From positions 1 through 64,000 of the forward strand of contig CAYVCD010000001.1 in assembly GCA_964450115.1 (NCBI GenBank): a stretch of DNA of 64,000 nucleotides. Reading direction: 5' to 3'. Both the position numbers and the translations under genes were made by a program. The notes under the pieces are model-generated. The model worked only from the letters and a program-made list of their open reading frames with translations. It had not been told where the DNA came from and searched no databases. This document shows, piece by piece, positions 44,795 to 53,336 of this stretch (the first letter of the stretch is position 1; each line of letters begins with the position of its first letter). This DNA is from 2-01-FULL-45-10 sp964450115. Its GTDB lineage: Bacteria > Omnitrophota > Gorgyraeia > 2-01-FULL-45-10.

Positions 44795-46185
44795 CGAACA
44801 AAGGCAGGGTCATAGCGGTATCGGGTCCGGTAGTAGATGTGCAGTTCGAGAACCACGATTCGATGCCGGCCATCTACGAGGTGATGAGCCTCGATACATG
44901 CGAGGGTAAGCCGGTCGTCCTCGAGGCTGTAGAGCACAGAGACGAAAATGTCTGCCGGTGCATATCGCTTGCGCCCACATATGGCATACAGCGTAACTCT
45001 GTGGTTGAGTCTTCGGGGGAGTACCTTACGGTGCCGCATGCGAAGAATATATTCGGACGCATAGTGAATGTTCTGGGTCAGCCCATAGACGGCAAGGGGC
45101 CCGTAGACAGTTCCAGGCTCGTTCCGATCCGCAAAAAGACGAAGTCGGAAGTCATACATTCCGATGAAAATAAGCTCGATTCAAAATATGAGATAATGGA
45201 GACCGGCATAAAGATCATAGACCTTCTCTTCCCGCTCATCAAAGGCTCGAAGACCGGCATCATAGGGGGCGCAGGCCTGGGTAAGAGTGTGCTCATATTG
45301 GAGATAATCCACAACATCATAACCAAAAGGCATGGAGCGTGCGTCTTTGCGGGCGTCGGAGAGCGTATCAGGGAAGGCAACGAGCTCTATTACGAATTTG
45401 TGAGGACCGGACTATTGGAACGCTCATGTCTCGTCTTCGGACAGATGAACGAGTCTCCGGGGGCGAGGTTCGAGGCCGCGAATACGGGAGTTACACTGGC
45501 GGAATCTCTGCAGGACGAGGGCGAGGATGTGCTATTCTTCATGGATAACGTATTCCGTTTCGCGCAGGCGGGCTGCGAGCTTTCGGCTCTATTGGGCAGA
45601 ATCCCGTCGGAGACCGGGTACCAGCCGACCCTTACCACGGAGATAAGCCAATTCCATGAGCGCATCAGGTCACGTGAAGGGGCGAGTATTACGTCGGTGG
45701 AGGCCGTATACGTTCCGGCCGATGACCTGACAGATCCGGCAGTCGTAGCAATATTCACGCATCTCGATTCGATAATAACCCTCTCCCGCGCCTTTGTGCA
45801 GAAGGGGATATATCCGGCGATAAATCCGCTCGATTCGTCTTCAGGGTTTTTGGATGCCTCCATCATCGGCAAGAAGCATCTTGAGGTAGCGCAGGAGGTC
45901 TTAAGGCATTTCCAGAAGTATGACGAACTACAGCGCATAGTCTCGATCGTAGGCAAAGAAGAGCTGTCGAAACAGGAGAGGGTGGTCTTCGACCGCGCGA
46001 AGAAGCTGCAGAACTTCCTGACACAATCTTTCTTTGTGGCGGAGGCATATACCGGAATGAAGGGTTCTTATGTTACGATAGAGAACACTATCAAAGGCTG
46101 CGAGAATATCATCTCCGGCGCTCTAGATATGAAACCGGATGAGAAGTTCTATATGATAGGCGCCATTGAGGAAGCTTTAATATGA
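44791..46185 (+). CDS. atpD: F-type ATPase beta subunit
   Basis: 464 residues. P-loop GGAGLGKSVLI (Ser for the usual Thr), catalytic Glu region GVGERIREGNELYYE, Walker B VLFFMDNVFRF, and VYVPADDLTDPA are kept, so it should hydrolyse or make ATP. The DELSEED lever reads EELSKQE. The last codon overlaps the gspE start (ATGA), so the ATPase block is translationally coupled to type II secretion genes, which is unusual. Confidence 0.92.
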   Translation: MTNKGRVIAVSGPVVDVQFENHDSMPAIYEVMSLDTCEGKPVVLEAVEHRDENVCRCISLAPTYGIQRNSVVESSGEYLTVPHAKNIFGRIVNVLGQPIDGKGPVDSSRLVPIRKKTKSEVIHSDENKLDSKYEIMETGIKIIDLLFPLIKGSKTGIIGGAGLGKSVLILEIIHNIITKRHGACVFAGVGERIREGNELYYEFVRTGLLERSCLVFGQMNESPGARFEAANTGVTLAESLQDEGEDVLFFMDNVFRFAQAGCELSALLGRIPSETGYQPTLTTEISQFHERIRSREGASITSVEAVYVPADDLTDPAVVAIFTHLDSIITLSRAFVQKGIYPAINPLDSSSGFLDASIIGKKHLEVAQEVLRHFQKYDELQRIVSIVGKEELSKQERVVFDRAKKLQNFLTQSFFVAEAYTGMKGSYVTIENTIKGCENIISGALDMKPDEKFYMIGAIEEALI

Positions 46186-47852
46186 AGATAGGGGATCTCT
46201 TAGTACAGAAGTCGCTTATAACCAAAGAGCAGCTCGACGAGGCCTTGAGAGAGAGCCAGAAGTCCGGCGAGATACTCGGCAAGACGCTGGTGCGCCTCAA
46301 TATGGTGACCGAAGAGAAGCTCCTGGAAGTGCTCGCCCAGCAGCTCTGCCTTCCGTACTACCCGAACCTTAAAGATATTCCCATAACTCCGGAGCTCATT
46401 AAGAAAGTTCCCGCGAAATTCGTCCTGCACTATAAGTTCATGCCTTTGTCGATAAAGGACAATAAGCTTACCATAGCGGTATCGGATCCGCTCGCCATAT
46501 GGCTTGTCGAAGACCTGAAGCTTCACTTAGGGTTCGACGTCGAGAGAGTGCTTGCTCCCGAAGATCAGATAATGGAATCAATAAGGATCTACTACGGTAT
46601 CGGCGCCGAGACGGTGGAAGAGATAATGACCCAGGAGCCGAAAGAGGGAGAGGTCAAGAAAGCTCCGAGAGAAGAGATAGAGGAGCTCGAAAGGACCGCG
46701 CAGGATGCCTCCGTAATAAAGCTCGTGAACCAGATACTTTCCGAGGCCGTGGGTGCCAGAGCGACAGATATACATATAGAGGTATACCGCGATAATGTCC
46801 GCGTGAGGCAGCGTATCGACGGTATATTATATGAGATGCGGATGCCTGAGCAGATAAAATATCTGCACCCCGCGATAGTCTCGCGTATAAAGATACTGTC
46901 GAACCTTAACGTCGTCGAGCGCCGTCTGCCGCAGGATGGGCGCGCCATCATAAAAGTGCGCGACAAACAGGTCGACTTGAGAATATCGATAATACCGTCC
47001 CTCTACGGAGAGAATGTAGTCATAAGGATATTACCCGTGCATCTCCTCTTCAACCTCGACGATCTGGGGTTATTCCCGGAAGAGCGCAAGGCCATAGAGG
47101 GCCTGATGGAGAAGCCGCACGGCATAATACTTCTTACCGGCCCAACCGGCAGCGGTAAGACGACCACTCTCTATACCTGCTTAAGCAAACTTAATACCGA
47201 AGACGTGAAGATCATAACTATAGAAGATCCTATCGAATATGAGCTGCCCGGGATCACCCAGATCCAGGTGAAGCCGGAGATAGGCCTGACATTCGCCGCC
47301 GCTCTTCGGAGCATATTAAGGCACGACCCCGATATAATGATGGTAGGGGAGATCAGGGACCTTGAGACGGCGGAGCTTGCTATCCGGACGGCCCTGACAG
47401 GACATCTGATATTCTCTACTTTACATACGAACGACTCCGCCAGCGGCGCCACCCGTCTCATGGATATAGGTATAGAGCCGTATCTCGTAGCATCGAGTGT
47501 CAACGCTTTTATATCGCAGAGGCTTGTCAGGGTGATATGTCCCGATTGTAAGACCGAGATGAAGAATAAGGACGCGCTGCCGTCGTTTCTTAAGAACACA
47601 AAAGTTTATTACGGCAAAGGCTGCGAAAGCTGCAAGTTCATAGGATATAAGGGCAGGACCGCTATATACGAGATAATGCTGGTGACCGAAGAGCTGCAGG
47701 AGCTTATGCTGAAGCACGCGTCATCCGCGCAGATCGCGAAGCAGGCAAAGGAGCTAGGTTTTAAGACGCTTCGCGATTCAGGCATAGCGAAGGTGAAGAT
47801 GGGCGTGACGACACCCGAAGAGGTGCTGCGTGTCACGGAGCTCGAAGATTGA
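46182..47852 (+). CDS. gspE: Type II secretion ATPase GspE (PilB family) with MshEN domain
   Basis: 556 residues. MshEN-type domain at 1-150 (IGDLLVQKSLITKEQLDEAL, LGKTLVRLNMVTEEKLLEVL), a possible c-di-GMP site. Then the secretion ATPase: Walker A GPTGSGKTTTLYTCL near 320, Asp and His boxes, Walker B LRHDPDIMMVGEIRD, and the zinc pairs CPDC and CESC of the CTE. Powers pseudopilus assembly at the inner membrane. ATG overlaps the preceding beta stop. Confidence 0.93.
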   Translation: MKIGDLLVQKSLITKEQLDEALRESQKSGEILGKTLVRLNMVTEEKLLEVLAQQLCLPYYPNLKDIPITPELIKKVPAKFVLHYKFMPLSIKDNKLTIAVSDPLAIWLVEDLKLHLGFDVERVLAPEDQIMESIRIYYGIGAETVEEIMTQEPKEGEVKKAPREEIEELERTAQDASVIKLVNQILSEAVGARATDIHIEVYRDNVRVRQRIDGILYEMRMPEQIKYLHPAIVSRIKILSNLNVVERRLPQDGRAIIKVRDKQVDLRISIIPSLYGENVVIRILPVHLLFNLDDLGLFPEERKAIEGLMEKPHGIILLTGPTGSGKTTTLYTCLSKLNTEDVKIITIEDPIEYELPGITQIQVKPEIGLTFAAALRSILRHDPDIMMVGEIRDLETAELAIRTALTGHLIFSTLHTNDSASGATRLMDIGIEPYLVASSVNAFISQRLVRVICPDCKTEMKNKDALPSFLKNTKVYYGKGCESCKFIGYKGRTAIYEIMLVTEELQELMLKHASSAQIAKQAKELGFKTLRDSGIAKVKMGVTTPEEVLRVTELED

Positions 47853-47868
47853 CAGAACTGAAAGATTA

Positions 47869-47894
47869 GTAGGGCAGGTTTAAACCTGCCCTAC
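47869..47894. repeat. 26-bp perfect palindrome
   Basis: Arms GTAGGGCAGGT and complement around TTAA, between gspE and gspF. Same length and frame of conserved bases as 2940-2965, with paired substitutions that keep the pairing. It lacks a T-run and is followed within 16 bp by the gspF start, so it is probably not a full terminator. Confidence 0.85.
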
Positions 47895-47909
47895 CGATGT
47901 GAATAACTT

Positions 47910-49136
47910 ATGCCAAACTATTACTATAAAGCGAAGCACGGCCTCGAAGAGACCCTTGAAGGTTCGATAGAGGCGGCAAATCAGGACGAGGCTCTGCAGA
48001 AACTGATAGCGAAAGGGCTCTTTCCGATCACTATAAAAGAGTCCTCTCTGAGCGCGAAGAAAGCAGCAAAAAAATTCCGTATGAAGATAGGCCCGGACAA
48101 GATAAAGTCAGGCGAGCTATTAACATTCATAAGGAAACTCGCCACTCTTACCAGGGCTAAGGTGGAGCTGCTATCGAGCCTCAAGATACTTTACGAACAG
48201 ACTGAGAACGAACGCTTTAAGGCGATCGTATTGGATCTTTACAATGCTACGAAGGAAGGGAAGCCTTTTTCGGAGAGCCTGGCCCGCTATCCCGACGTCT
48301 TCTCGTTCATACTGGTGAATATAGTGAGGGCTGGAGAGGCGAGCGGACATCTCGATGCGAGCCTCGACCAGATAGCCGAGTTCATGCAGCGCGAGGAGGG
48401 CCTGAAGAACAAGATCCTGGTAGCGCTGGCGTATCCCGGCCTTCTACTTATGGTGGGGGTCGTGAGCATATTCGTATTGATAAATTTCGTCATTCCAAAG
48501 CTTAAGCCTATATTCGATTCACTCGGAGCTAAAGAGCTGCCGCTCATAACTAAAATAATATTGAATATAAGCGTCATTTCGCAAAAGAGCTGGTGGATAT
48601 TTGCTATAGCGTTCGCAATTTTGGCGGTGATCATATATCAGCAGAAGGGTCTGCCGTATTTTAAAACAATGGCCGGAAAATTAAAGTCAAGCCTGCCCAT
48701 AGTAAAGAACCTTTCCGTGAACCAGGAACTGGCACATTTCTCGAGGAGCCTTGCGCTCCTTTTGACTAGCGGTGTGCCGGCATTGAGGAGCCTGGAGATC
48801 GTGACGCCCAGCATAGAGAATAAGGCTCTTAAGGAAGGGCTTAAGAAGGTCTGCCAGCAGGTTGCCGCTGGAAAGACCATCTCGAAGAGTATGGAAGAGT
48901 CGACGGGACTGCCCACCTTCTTCACAAAGATGGTCGCCGTCGGTGAGGAGTCCGGCAGACTGTCCGAGGTCCTGACGGAACTGTCGAGGTCTTATACTCA
49001 GCAGATAGAATCCGATATAGTTTTAGTCTCCTCGCTTATAGAGCCCGTTCTGATACTTACTCTAGGACTCGTGCTGGGCACGATTGTTCTATCGATACTT
49101 CTGCCAACATTCCAGGTAACACAGATGGTGCGTTGA
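47910..49136 (+). CDS. gspF: Type II secretion platform protein GspF
   Basis: 408 residues, the usual GspF/PilC size. Two tandem T2SSF domains each with the pattern LATLTRAKVELLSSLKILYE and ARSLALLLTSGVPALRSLEI-like, and three membrane segments at about 170-195, 220-245 and 375-400. It is the inner-membrane core that works with GspE. Overlaps the next gene. Confidence 0.93.
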   Translation: MPNYYYKAKHGLEETLEGSIEAANQDEALQKLIAKGLFPITIKESSLSAKKAAKKFRMKIGPDKIKSGELLTFIRKLATLTRAKVELLSSLKILYEQTENERFKAIVLDLYNATKEGKPFSESLARYPDVFSFILVNIVRAGEASGHLDASLDQIAEFMQREEGLKNKILVALAYPGLLLMVGVVSIFVLINFVIPKLKPIFDSLGAKELPLITKIILNISVISQKSWWIFAIAFAILAVIIYQQKGLPYFKTMAGKLKSSLPIVKNLSVNQELAHFSRSLALLLTSGVPALRSLEIVTPSIENKALKEGLKKVCQQVAAGKTISKSMEESTGLPTFFTKMVAVGEESGRLSEVLTELSRSYTQQIESDIVLVSSLIEPVLILTLGLVLGTIVLSILLPTFQVTQMVR

Positions 49137-50569
49137 TCATGGCCTCCCCTGTAGGACTGGAGATCGGCGACAGGTACCTGAAGATGGCGGCATCGAAGCC
49201 ATCGAAAGAATCTCCGGGATCATTTCAACTCTTAGCCAAACCGATCCAGGGTCTTAAGGACGAGGATATATCGAAAGCAATAAAGGAGATCATCGAGAAG
49301 GCTGCCATTAAGACGGGCACAATAGTGATCTCGCTTCCCAGAAACCTCGTTACTATGCGCAATCTGCATCTGCCAAGCCGCGATCCGGAAGAGATATCCC
49401 AGATGATAGACCTGCATATCAGCAGGATCGTCCCCTATAAAAAGGATGAGATAGCGTTCGACCATCTCTCTTTGCGTACGGACTCTCTCGGATATACGGC
49501 CGAAGTTCTCGCTATAGTGCATAAGGACGTCCTAAAGCGCTATCAGAGAATAGTGGAGAACGCAGGCCTTGATATCGACGGCATATTCTTGAGCACTTAC
49601 GGCATATGGCAATGGACGGTCGATAAGTTCAAGAGCGAGATAAACAACCAGGACCTCTATCTTCTTCTCGATATCGATTCCACATACACGGACTTCATCA
49701 TATTTAATAAAGATAATATACTCTTCAGTCGCACCCTGGCATTCGAATTAAAAGATGTTGTACCCAACTCTGAGACTAACAAACTGATGGGTGAAATAAA
49801 GCAGTCGCTCCTCATATTCCATAAGAATGAATCAATAAATAAGAAACCGTCGGCTATCTTTGTTTCGGGCTCATATGACGATAATATTATGAACGCCATC
49901 AAGAGGGAGTTCACCATTCCGGTGAATATGGTACCCGATCCGGCTACGCAGGCCTCCAGGATCAAAGATACGGTCCTTCCTAAAGATACCTCGATGACTG
50001 CGGTCACGGAGTTCATCGCTGATGATAAAGGTCAGAGGCTTTCATTCGCCTTGCCGGAGATGCTGATAAGAAGATCACTGAAGGAGAAGACGAGAGAACT
50101 CACAATACTCGGGACGACATTGATATATCTCTTTGCCGCGATAATGGCGTTCTTCTGGGGCAGGCAGTATAATCAGCAGTCCTATCTCAAGCGTATCGTG
50201 AACCGCAATACTCTGATAGAGCGCGACGTCGGGAGCCTGCTCGGCCAATATAAAAGGATGGCTTTTGTAAAAGATTTTCTATATAAGAGATCAGTGCCCA
50301 TGCTCTTAATGAATGAGCTCGGAAAGATGACGCCGCCCGAAATAGTACTGAACTATATATCTATAGAGAATAATGAAGCCGTGATCATAAGGGGACAGGG
50401 CCTTAAGTTATCGGATGTATTTAAGTTCGTAACAACATTAGAGAATTCGAAATATTTCCAGGACGTATCAACCAAATCCACGCGCACAAAGAAAGTCAAG
50501 GAGAGGGATATCACGGATTTTGAGATAAATTTCGCGATCTCGCTGGGGAAAAATGATAAAAATAAATAA
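49133..50569 (+). CDS. PilM-PilN fusion / GspL-like protein
   Basis: 478 residues. Residues ~1-310 are an actin-like PilM/GspL cytoplasmic domain (GLEIGDRYLKMAASKPSKES, LLLDIDSTYTDFIIF). A membrane helix follows at about 325-345 (LGTTLIYLFAAIMAFFWGRQ), then a PilN-like periplasmic part with coiled coil and ferredoxin-like fold (MTPPEIVLNYISIENNEAVI). This single-chain PilM-PilN layout is what defines GspL. TTG 49133 overlaps gspF; ATG 49139 is an alternative start. Confidence 0.82.
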   Translation: MIMASPVGLEIGDRYLKMAASKPSKESPGSFQLLAKPIQGLKDEDISKAIKEIIEKAAIKTGTIVISLPRNLVTMRNLHLPSRDPEEISQMIDLHISRIVPYKKDEIAFDHLSLRTDSLGYTAEVLAIVHKDVLKRYQRIVENAGLDIDGIFLSTYGIWQWTVDKFKSEINNQDLYLLLDIDSTYTDFIIFNKDNILFSRTLAFELKDVVPNSETNKLMGEIKQSLLIFHKNESINKKPSAIFVSGSYDDNIMNAIKREFTIPVNMVPDPATQASRIKDTVLPKDTSMTAVTEFIADDKGQRLSFALPEMLIRRSLKEKTRELTILGTTLIYLFAAIMAFFWGRQYNQQSYLKRIVNRNTLIERDVGSLLGQYKRMAFVKDFLYKRSVPMLLMNELGKMTPPEIVLNYISIENNEAVIIRGQGLKLSDVFKFVTTLENSKYFQDVSTKSTRTKKVKERDITDFEINFAISLGKNDKNK

Positions 50570-51092
50570 GAGAGAGAAGATCCTGGCGTATGCCATCGGC
50601 GGGCTGATAGCCATATTTTTGATAGAGCATTTTCTCTTCTCCGGCATACGCGGAAAATCGAAGGGCGTATCGCAACAGATAAGGATAGAGGAGTCACGCC
50701 TGCAGGCCGGTCTCGATATTCAGAAGCGCAAAGATAAGATAACCGCAGAGTATAAGGAGCTGAAGCCATACCTGGAAAAATCGGAAGGTATCTCCGACAG
50801 GGAGATATTCGCAAAGTTCCTTAAGGAAGCGGAGAGGGTGGCTCAGGAGGCGGGGGTCTCCATAGTGAGCTTAAGTCCCCAGAATGAGACGCTTGATGAG
50901 CCTGAAGACGTAAAATATAATGCCGATCTGCGCGCTGAGGGTAGCCTCGCCCAGGTGCTTGGCCTTATGGATAAGATACAGAAGAGCACCCTTCTCATAA
51001 AGCTTGATAAGATGAGCTTGTCTTCCAAGGACGAGCAGGCAGGAACAATGAAGATAGAGGCCGTATTAAGCCTTGTCGTACCCAAACCTTAA
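50553..51092 (+). CDS. GspM/PilO-like protein
   Basis: 179 residues. N-terminal membrane helix (LAYAIGGLIAIFLIEHFLFS, about 11-30), coiled coil, then a ferredoxin-like periplasmic domain (SLAQVLGLMDKIQKSTLLIK). Partner of the GspL-like protein in the inner-membrane platform; overlaps it by 17 bp. Confidence 0.82.
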   Translation: MIKINKREKILAYAIGGLIAIFLIEHFLFSGIRGKSKGVSQQIRIEESRLQAGLDIQKRKDKITAEYKELKPYLEKSEGISDREIFAKFLKEAERVAQEAGVSIVSLSPQNETLDEPEDVKYNADLRAEGSLAQVLGLMDKIQKSTLLIKLDKMSLSSKDEQAGTMKIEAVLSLVVPKP

Positions 51093-51501
51093 GACCGATT
51101 TGTATAAAAGATCCGCGTTTTCCATGATCGAGCTGATGGTGGCAGTTTCCGTGCTATCGATAGGAGTTATTTTGATAGCTCGATCATTCCTTTCCGCCTC
51201 AGGTGCCTTATCAAGCTGTGAAAGCAGGATAGTGGCATTAAACTTTCTTGAAAGTAAGATGGCCGAAGTCGAAGAGAAGGCGCTGAACGGCGACGATGAT
51301 CTAGCCGGCCCCGGCGAATCGGTGTCGATAAACGGAAGGAAGGCCGATTTTAGTTCCAGCTCACAGGAGATTAAGATAGGCAAAGACGAGGATAAGCTGT
51401 TTATCAATGAGGTAATGCTGAAAGTAAGCTGGCGTGAAGCCAATAGGCCTTATGACGAAGAACTGGGGACGTATGTTGAGATCGGGAAGAATGAAAAGTA
51501 A
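51073..51501 (+). CDS. Minor pseudopilin GspI-like
   Basis: 142 residues from TTG 51073; TTG 51100 would give a shorter leader. Prepilin motif SAFSMIELMVAVSVLSIGV with the conserved Glu at +5, followed by a soluble domain with the GspI-type spacing. Processed by a prepilin peptidase not encoded in the window. Overlaps both neighbours. Confidence 0.8.
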   Translation: MSYPNLKTDLYKRSAFSMIELMVAVSVLSIGVILIARSFLSASGALSSCESRIVALNFLESKMAEVEEKALNGDDDLAGPGESVSINGRKADFSSSSQEIKIGKDEDKLFINEVMLKVSWREANRPYDEELGTYVEIGKNEK

Positions 51502-52054
51502 ACGCTCTAAAAAGGCCTTCACGCTGGTGGAAGTGATCCTCGCCATAACTATATTTTCATTCATAGCCGTCGGCATATCCACTAGCTTCTTCTCCGGGAT
51601 AAAACTTTGGGGCCGCGCCATAAGCACAGATTCCTGGCGTAATGACATATTGCTCGGCTTTGAATCGATAGCCGCTGCTTTAAGACAGACGGTCGACATA
51701 CCTGATATAGGATATTCCGGGGACGAAAAATCCATATCGTTTCTTACCATCTCCGGAAATAATATTATAAGGGAATCGTACTCTTTTGACGCACAGAAGA
51801 AAGCCCTCACAAAAAGCAAGACTAAATTGAAGGATATATCGGAGAACGACAAAGGCGGACAAGCGGCCGGCATACCCTTTCTCTCTTTAGATGAATTTTC
51901 GATACGGTACCTTTACAGGGACCATTTGAAAAATACCTCCCAGTGGAGGGACGAATGGAAGAAGGAAGACGGCATATTTGCCGCCGTACAGTTTACAGCC
52001 AAAACACACAATGAAGAATTCAACAAGACGGTATTCATACCTATCGCCGAATAG
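51491..52054 (+). CDS. Minor pseudopilin GspJ-like
   Basis: About 187 residues from ATG 51491; the longer frame from 51434 lies within gspI. Prepilin motif KKAFTLVEVILAITIFSFIA, then the GspJ pattern (GRAISTDSWRNDILLGFESI, SFLTISGNNIIRESYSFD). Minor pseudopilin that with GspI and GspK caps the pseudopilus. Confidence 0.8.
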   Translation: MKSKRSKKAFTLVEVILAITIFSFIAVGISTSFFSGIKLWGRAISTDSWRNDILLGFESIAAALRQTVDIPDIGYSGDEKSISFLTISGNNIIRESYSFDAQKKALTKSKTKLKDISENDKGGQAAGIPFLSLDEFSIRYLYRDHLKNTSQWRDEWKKEDGIFAAVQFTAKTHNEEFNKTVFIPIAE

Positions 52055-52868
52055 AGGGAGCATCCTCATAGTCACTATGTGGGTGCTGATATGTTTCTCT
52101 ATTCTTAGCATCGGATTATACAGGGTCGTCTCTTCGCGCATAAAGGTCACCCAGGTGATGACTAACAGGATCACAGGGCAGTACCTGGCCAAGGCGGCGT
52201 GCGCCTATTTTAAGGCGATAAAAAAAAGTGACGCGACGCCATCTGACACATTGGCCGAACTTAACACGGCCCAGGAGCGGGAAATGGGCAACGGAAAATT
52301 TAAATATATCCTTAGGGACGAGAAGAGCAAAATAAATATGAATAGAGCATCCATAGAGATGATCTCCCGCCTCCCGGACTTCAGCAAAGATACGGCAACT
52401 GATATAGTTGTATCAAAGTTAAAACCGTTTAAGGCCATAGAGCAGCTGTTGCTTATTGACGGCGTGAATGAGGCTATGCTCGATAAATGCAGGGGCCTCA
52501 TAACCGTATATGGCGACGGGAGCGTAAATATCAATACAGCATCTGCTGAGGCTTTTAAAGTGCTCGGGCTTGATGAAGGCCTTGTGGATATCATAATCGC
52601 CTTTCGAAGAGGATCCGATGGCAAAGAAGGCACTGCCGATGACGTGGCTTTTGATAATAAGTCCGGGATCATAGAGTACCTGCGCTCCAAGACCTCTTTA
52701 TATGAGGAGCAGGAGGCGAAATTGCTTCAGTTGACGAGCCAGGATATGCTTTCCACGAGCTCGGACACTTTTACGCTGGATATAGAAACAACAGTTCTCG
52801 AAAAGCCCGCGATGCGGTATAATATTGTAATGGAGAAGGATAAGATCAAGCGCTGGACCGAGATATAG
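52011..52868 (+). CDS. Minor pseudopilin GspK-like
   Basis: About 285 residues from ATG 52011, overlapping gspJ. Prepilin-like N-terminus NRGSILIVTMWVLICFSILS, then the GspK alpha-domain with helix-hairpin-helix-like repeats (ASIEMISRLPDFSKDTATDI; FKAIEQLLLIDGVNEAMLDK; ASAEAFKVLGLDEGLVDIII). GspK caps the pseudopilus tip. Confidence 0.87.
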   Translation: MKNSTRRYSYLSPNRGSILIVTMWVLICFSILSIGLYRVVSSRIKVTQVMTNRITGQYLAKAACAYFKAIKKSDATPSDTLAELNTAQEREMGNGKFKYILRDEKSKINMNRASIEMISRLPDFSKDTATDIVVSKLKPFKAIEQLLLIDGVNEAMLDKCRGLITVYGDGSVNINTASAEAFKVLGLDEGLVDIIIAFRRGSDGKEGTADDVAFDNKSGIIEYLRSKTSLYEEQEAKLLQLTSQDMLSTSSDTFTLDIETTVLEKPAMRYNIVMEKDKIKRWTEI

Positions 52869-52892
52869 AAAAAAAGAGAAAGGGCTAATGCC

Positions 52893-53315
52893 ATGATCAA
52901 AAGAATAATTCACAGAAAAGGTTTCACTCTCATAGAGCTGATGCTTGTGGTTATCATCATAGGCATACTCGTCGCCATGATAGTGCCCAGGATGGCTGGC
53001 AGGTCTGAGCAGGCGCGCGTAGCCGTCTCCCAGGCCGACGTAGACCTGAATATAGCCACGGCGCTTAAACTTTATGAGCTCGACAACGGATCATTTCCCA
53101 CGACCGATGAGGGGCTAAACGCATTATTGTCTGCTCCATCTACGGCAAAGCGCTGGAAAGGCCCGTATCTCGATAAGGCTCCGGTAGATCCATGGAGTAA
53201 CCCGTATAAATACAGATCGCCCGGCACTCACCGTACTGATTATGATCTCTACTCTCTCGGCAAGGACGGCACCGAAAGCTCCGATGACGTCACCAACTGG
53301 CAACAACAGCAGTAA
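52893..53315 (+). CDS. gspG: Major pseudopilin GspG
   Basis: 140 residues. Prepilin motif RKGFTLIELMLVVIIIGILV and the characteristic GspG tail (LDKAPVDPWSNPYKYRSPG, YDLYSLGKDGTESSDDVTNW) with calcium-binding Asp residues. It builds the pseudopilus of the type II system. It is last in the gsp block here, whereas it usually follows gspF. Confidence 0.95.
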   Translation: MIKRIIHRKGFTLIELMLVVIIIGILVAMIVPRMAGRSEQARVAVSQADVDLNIATALKLYELDNGSFPTTDEGLNALLSAPSTAKRWKGPYLDKAPVDPWSNPYKYRSPGTHRTDYDLYSLGKDGTESSDDVTNWQQQQ

Positions 53316-53336
53316 TAAATAGGAGATCATATATCC

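Noticed and set aside
47869..47894. Terminator between gspE and gspF
   Set aside because: The palindrome is strong but has no T-run and both genes belong to one functional block.
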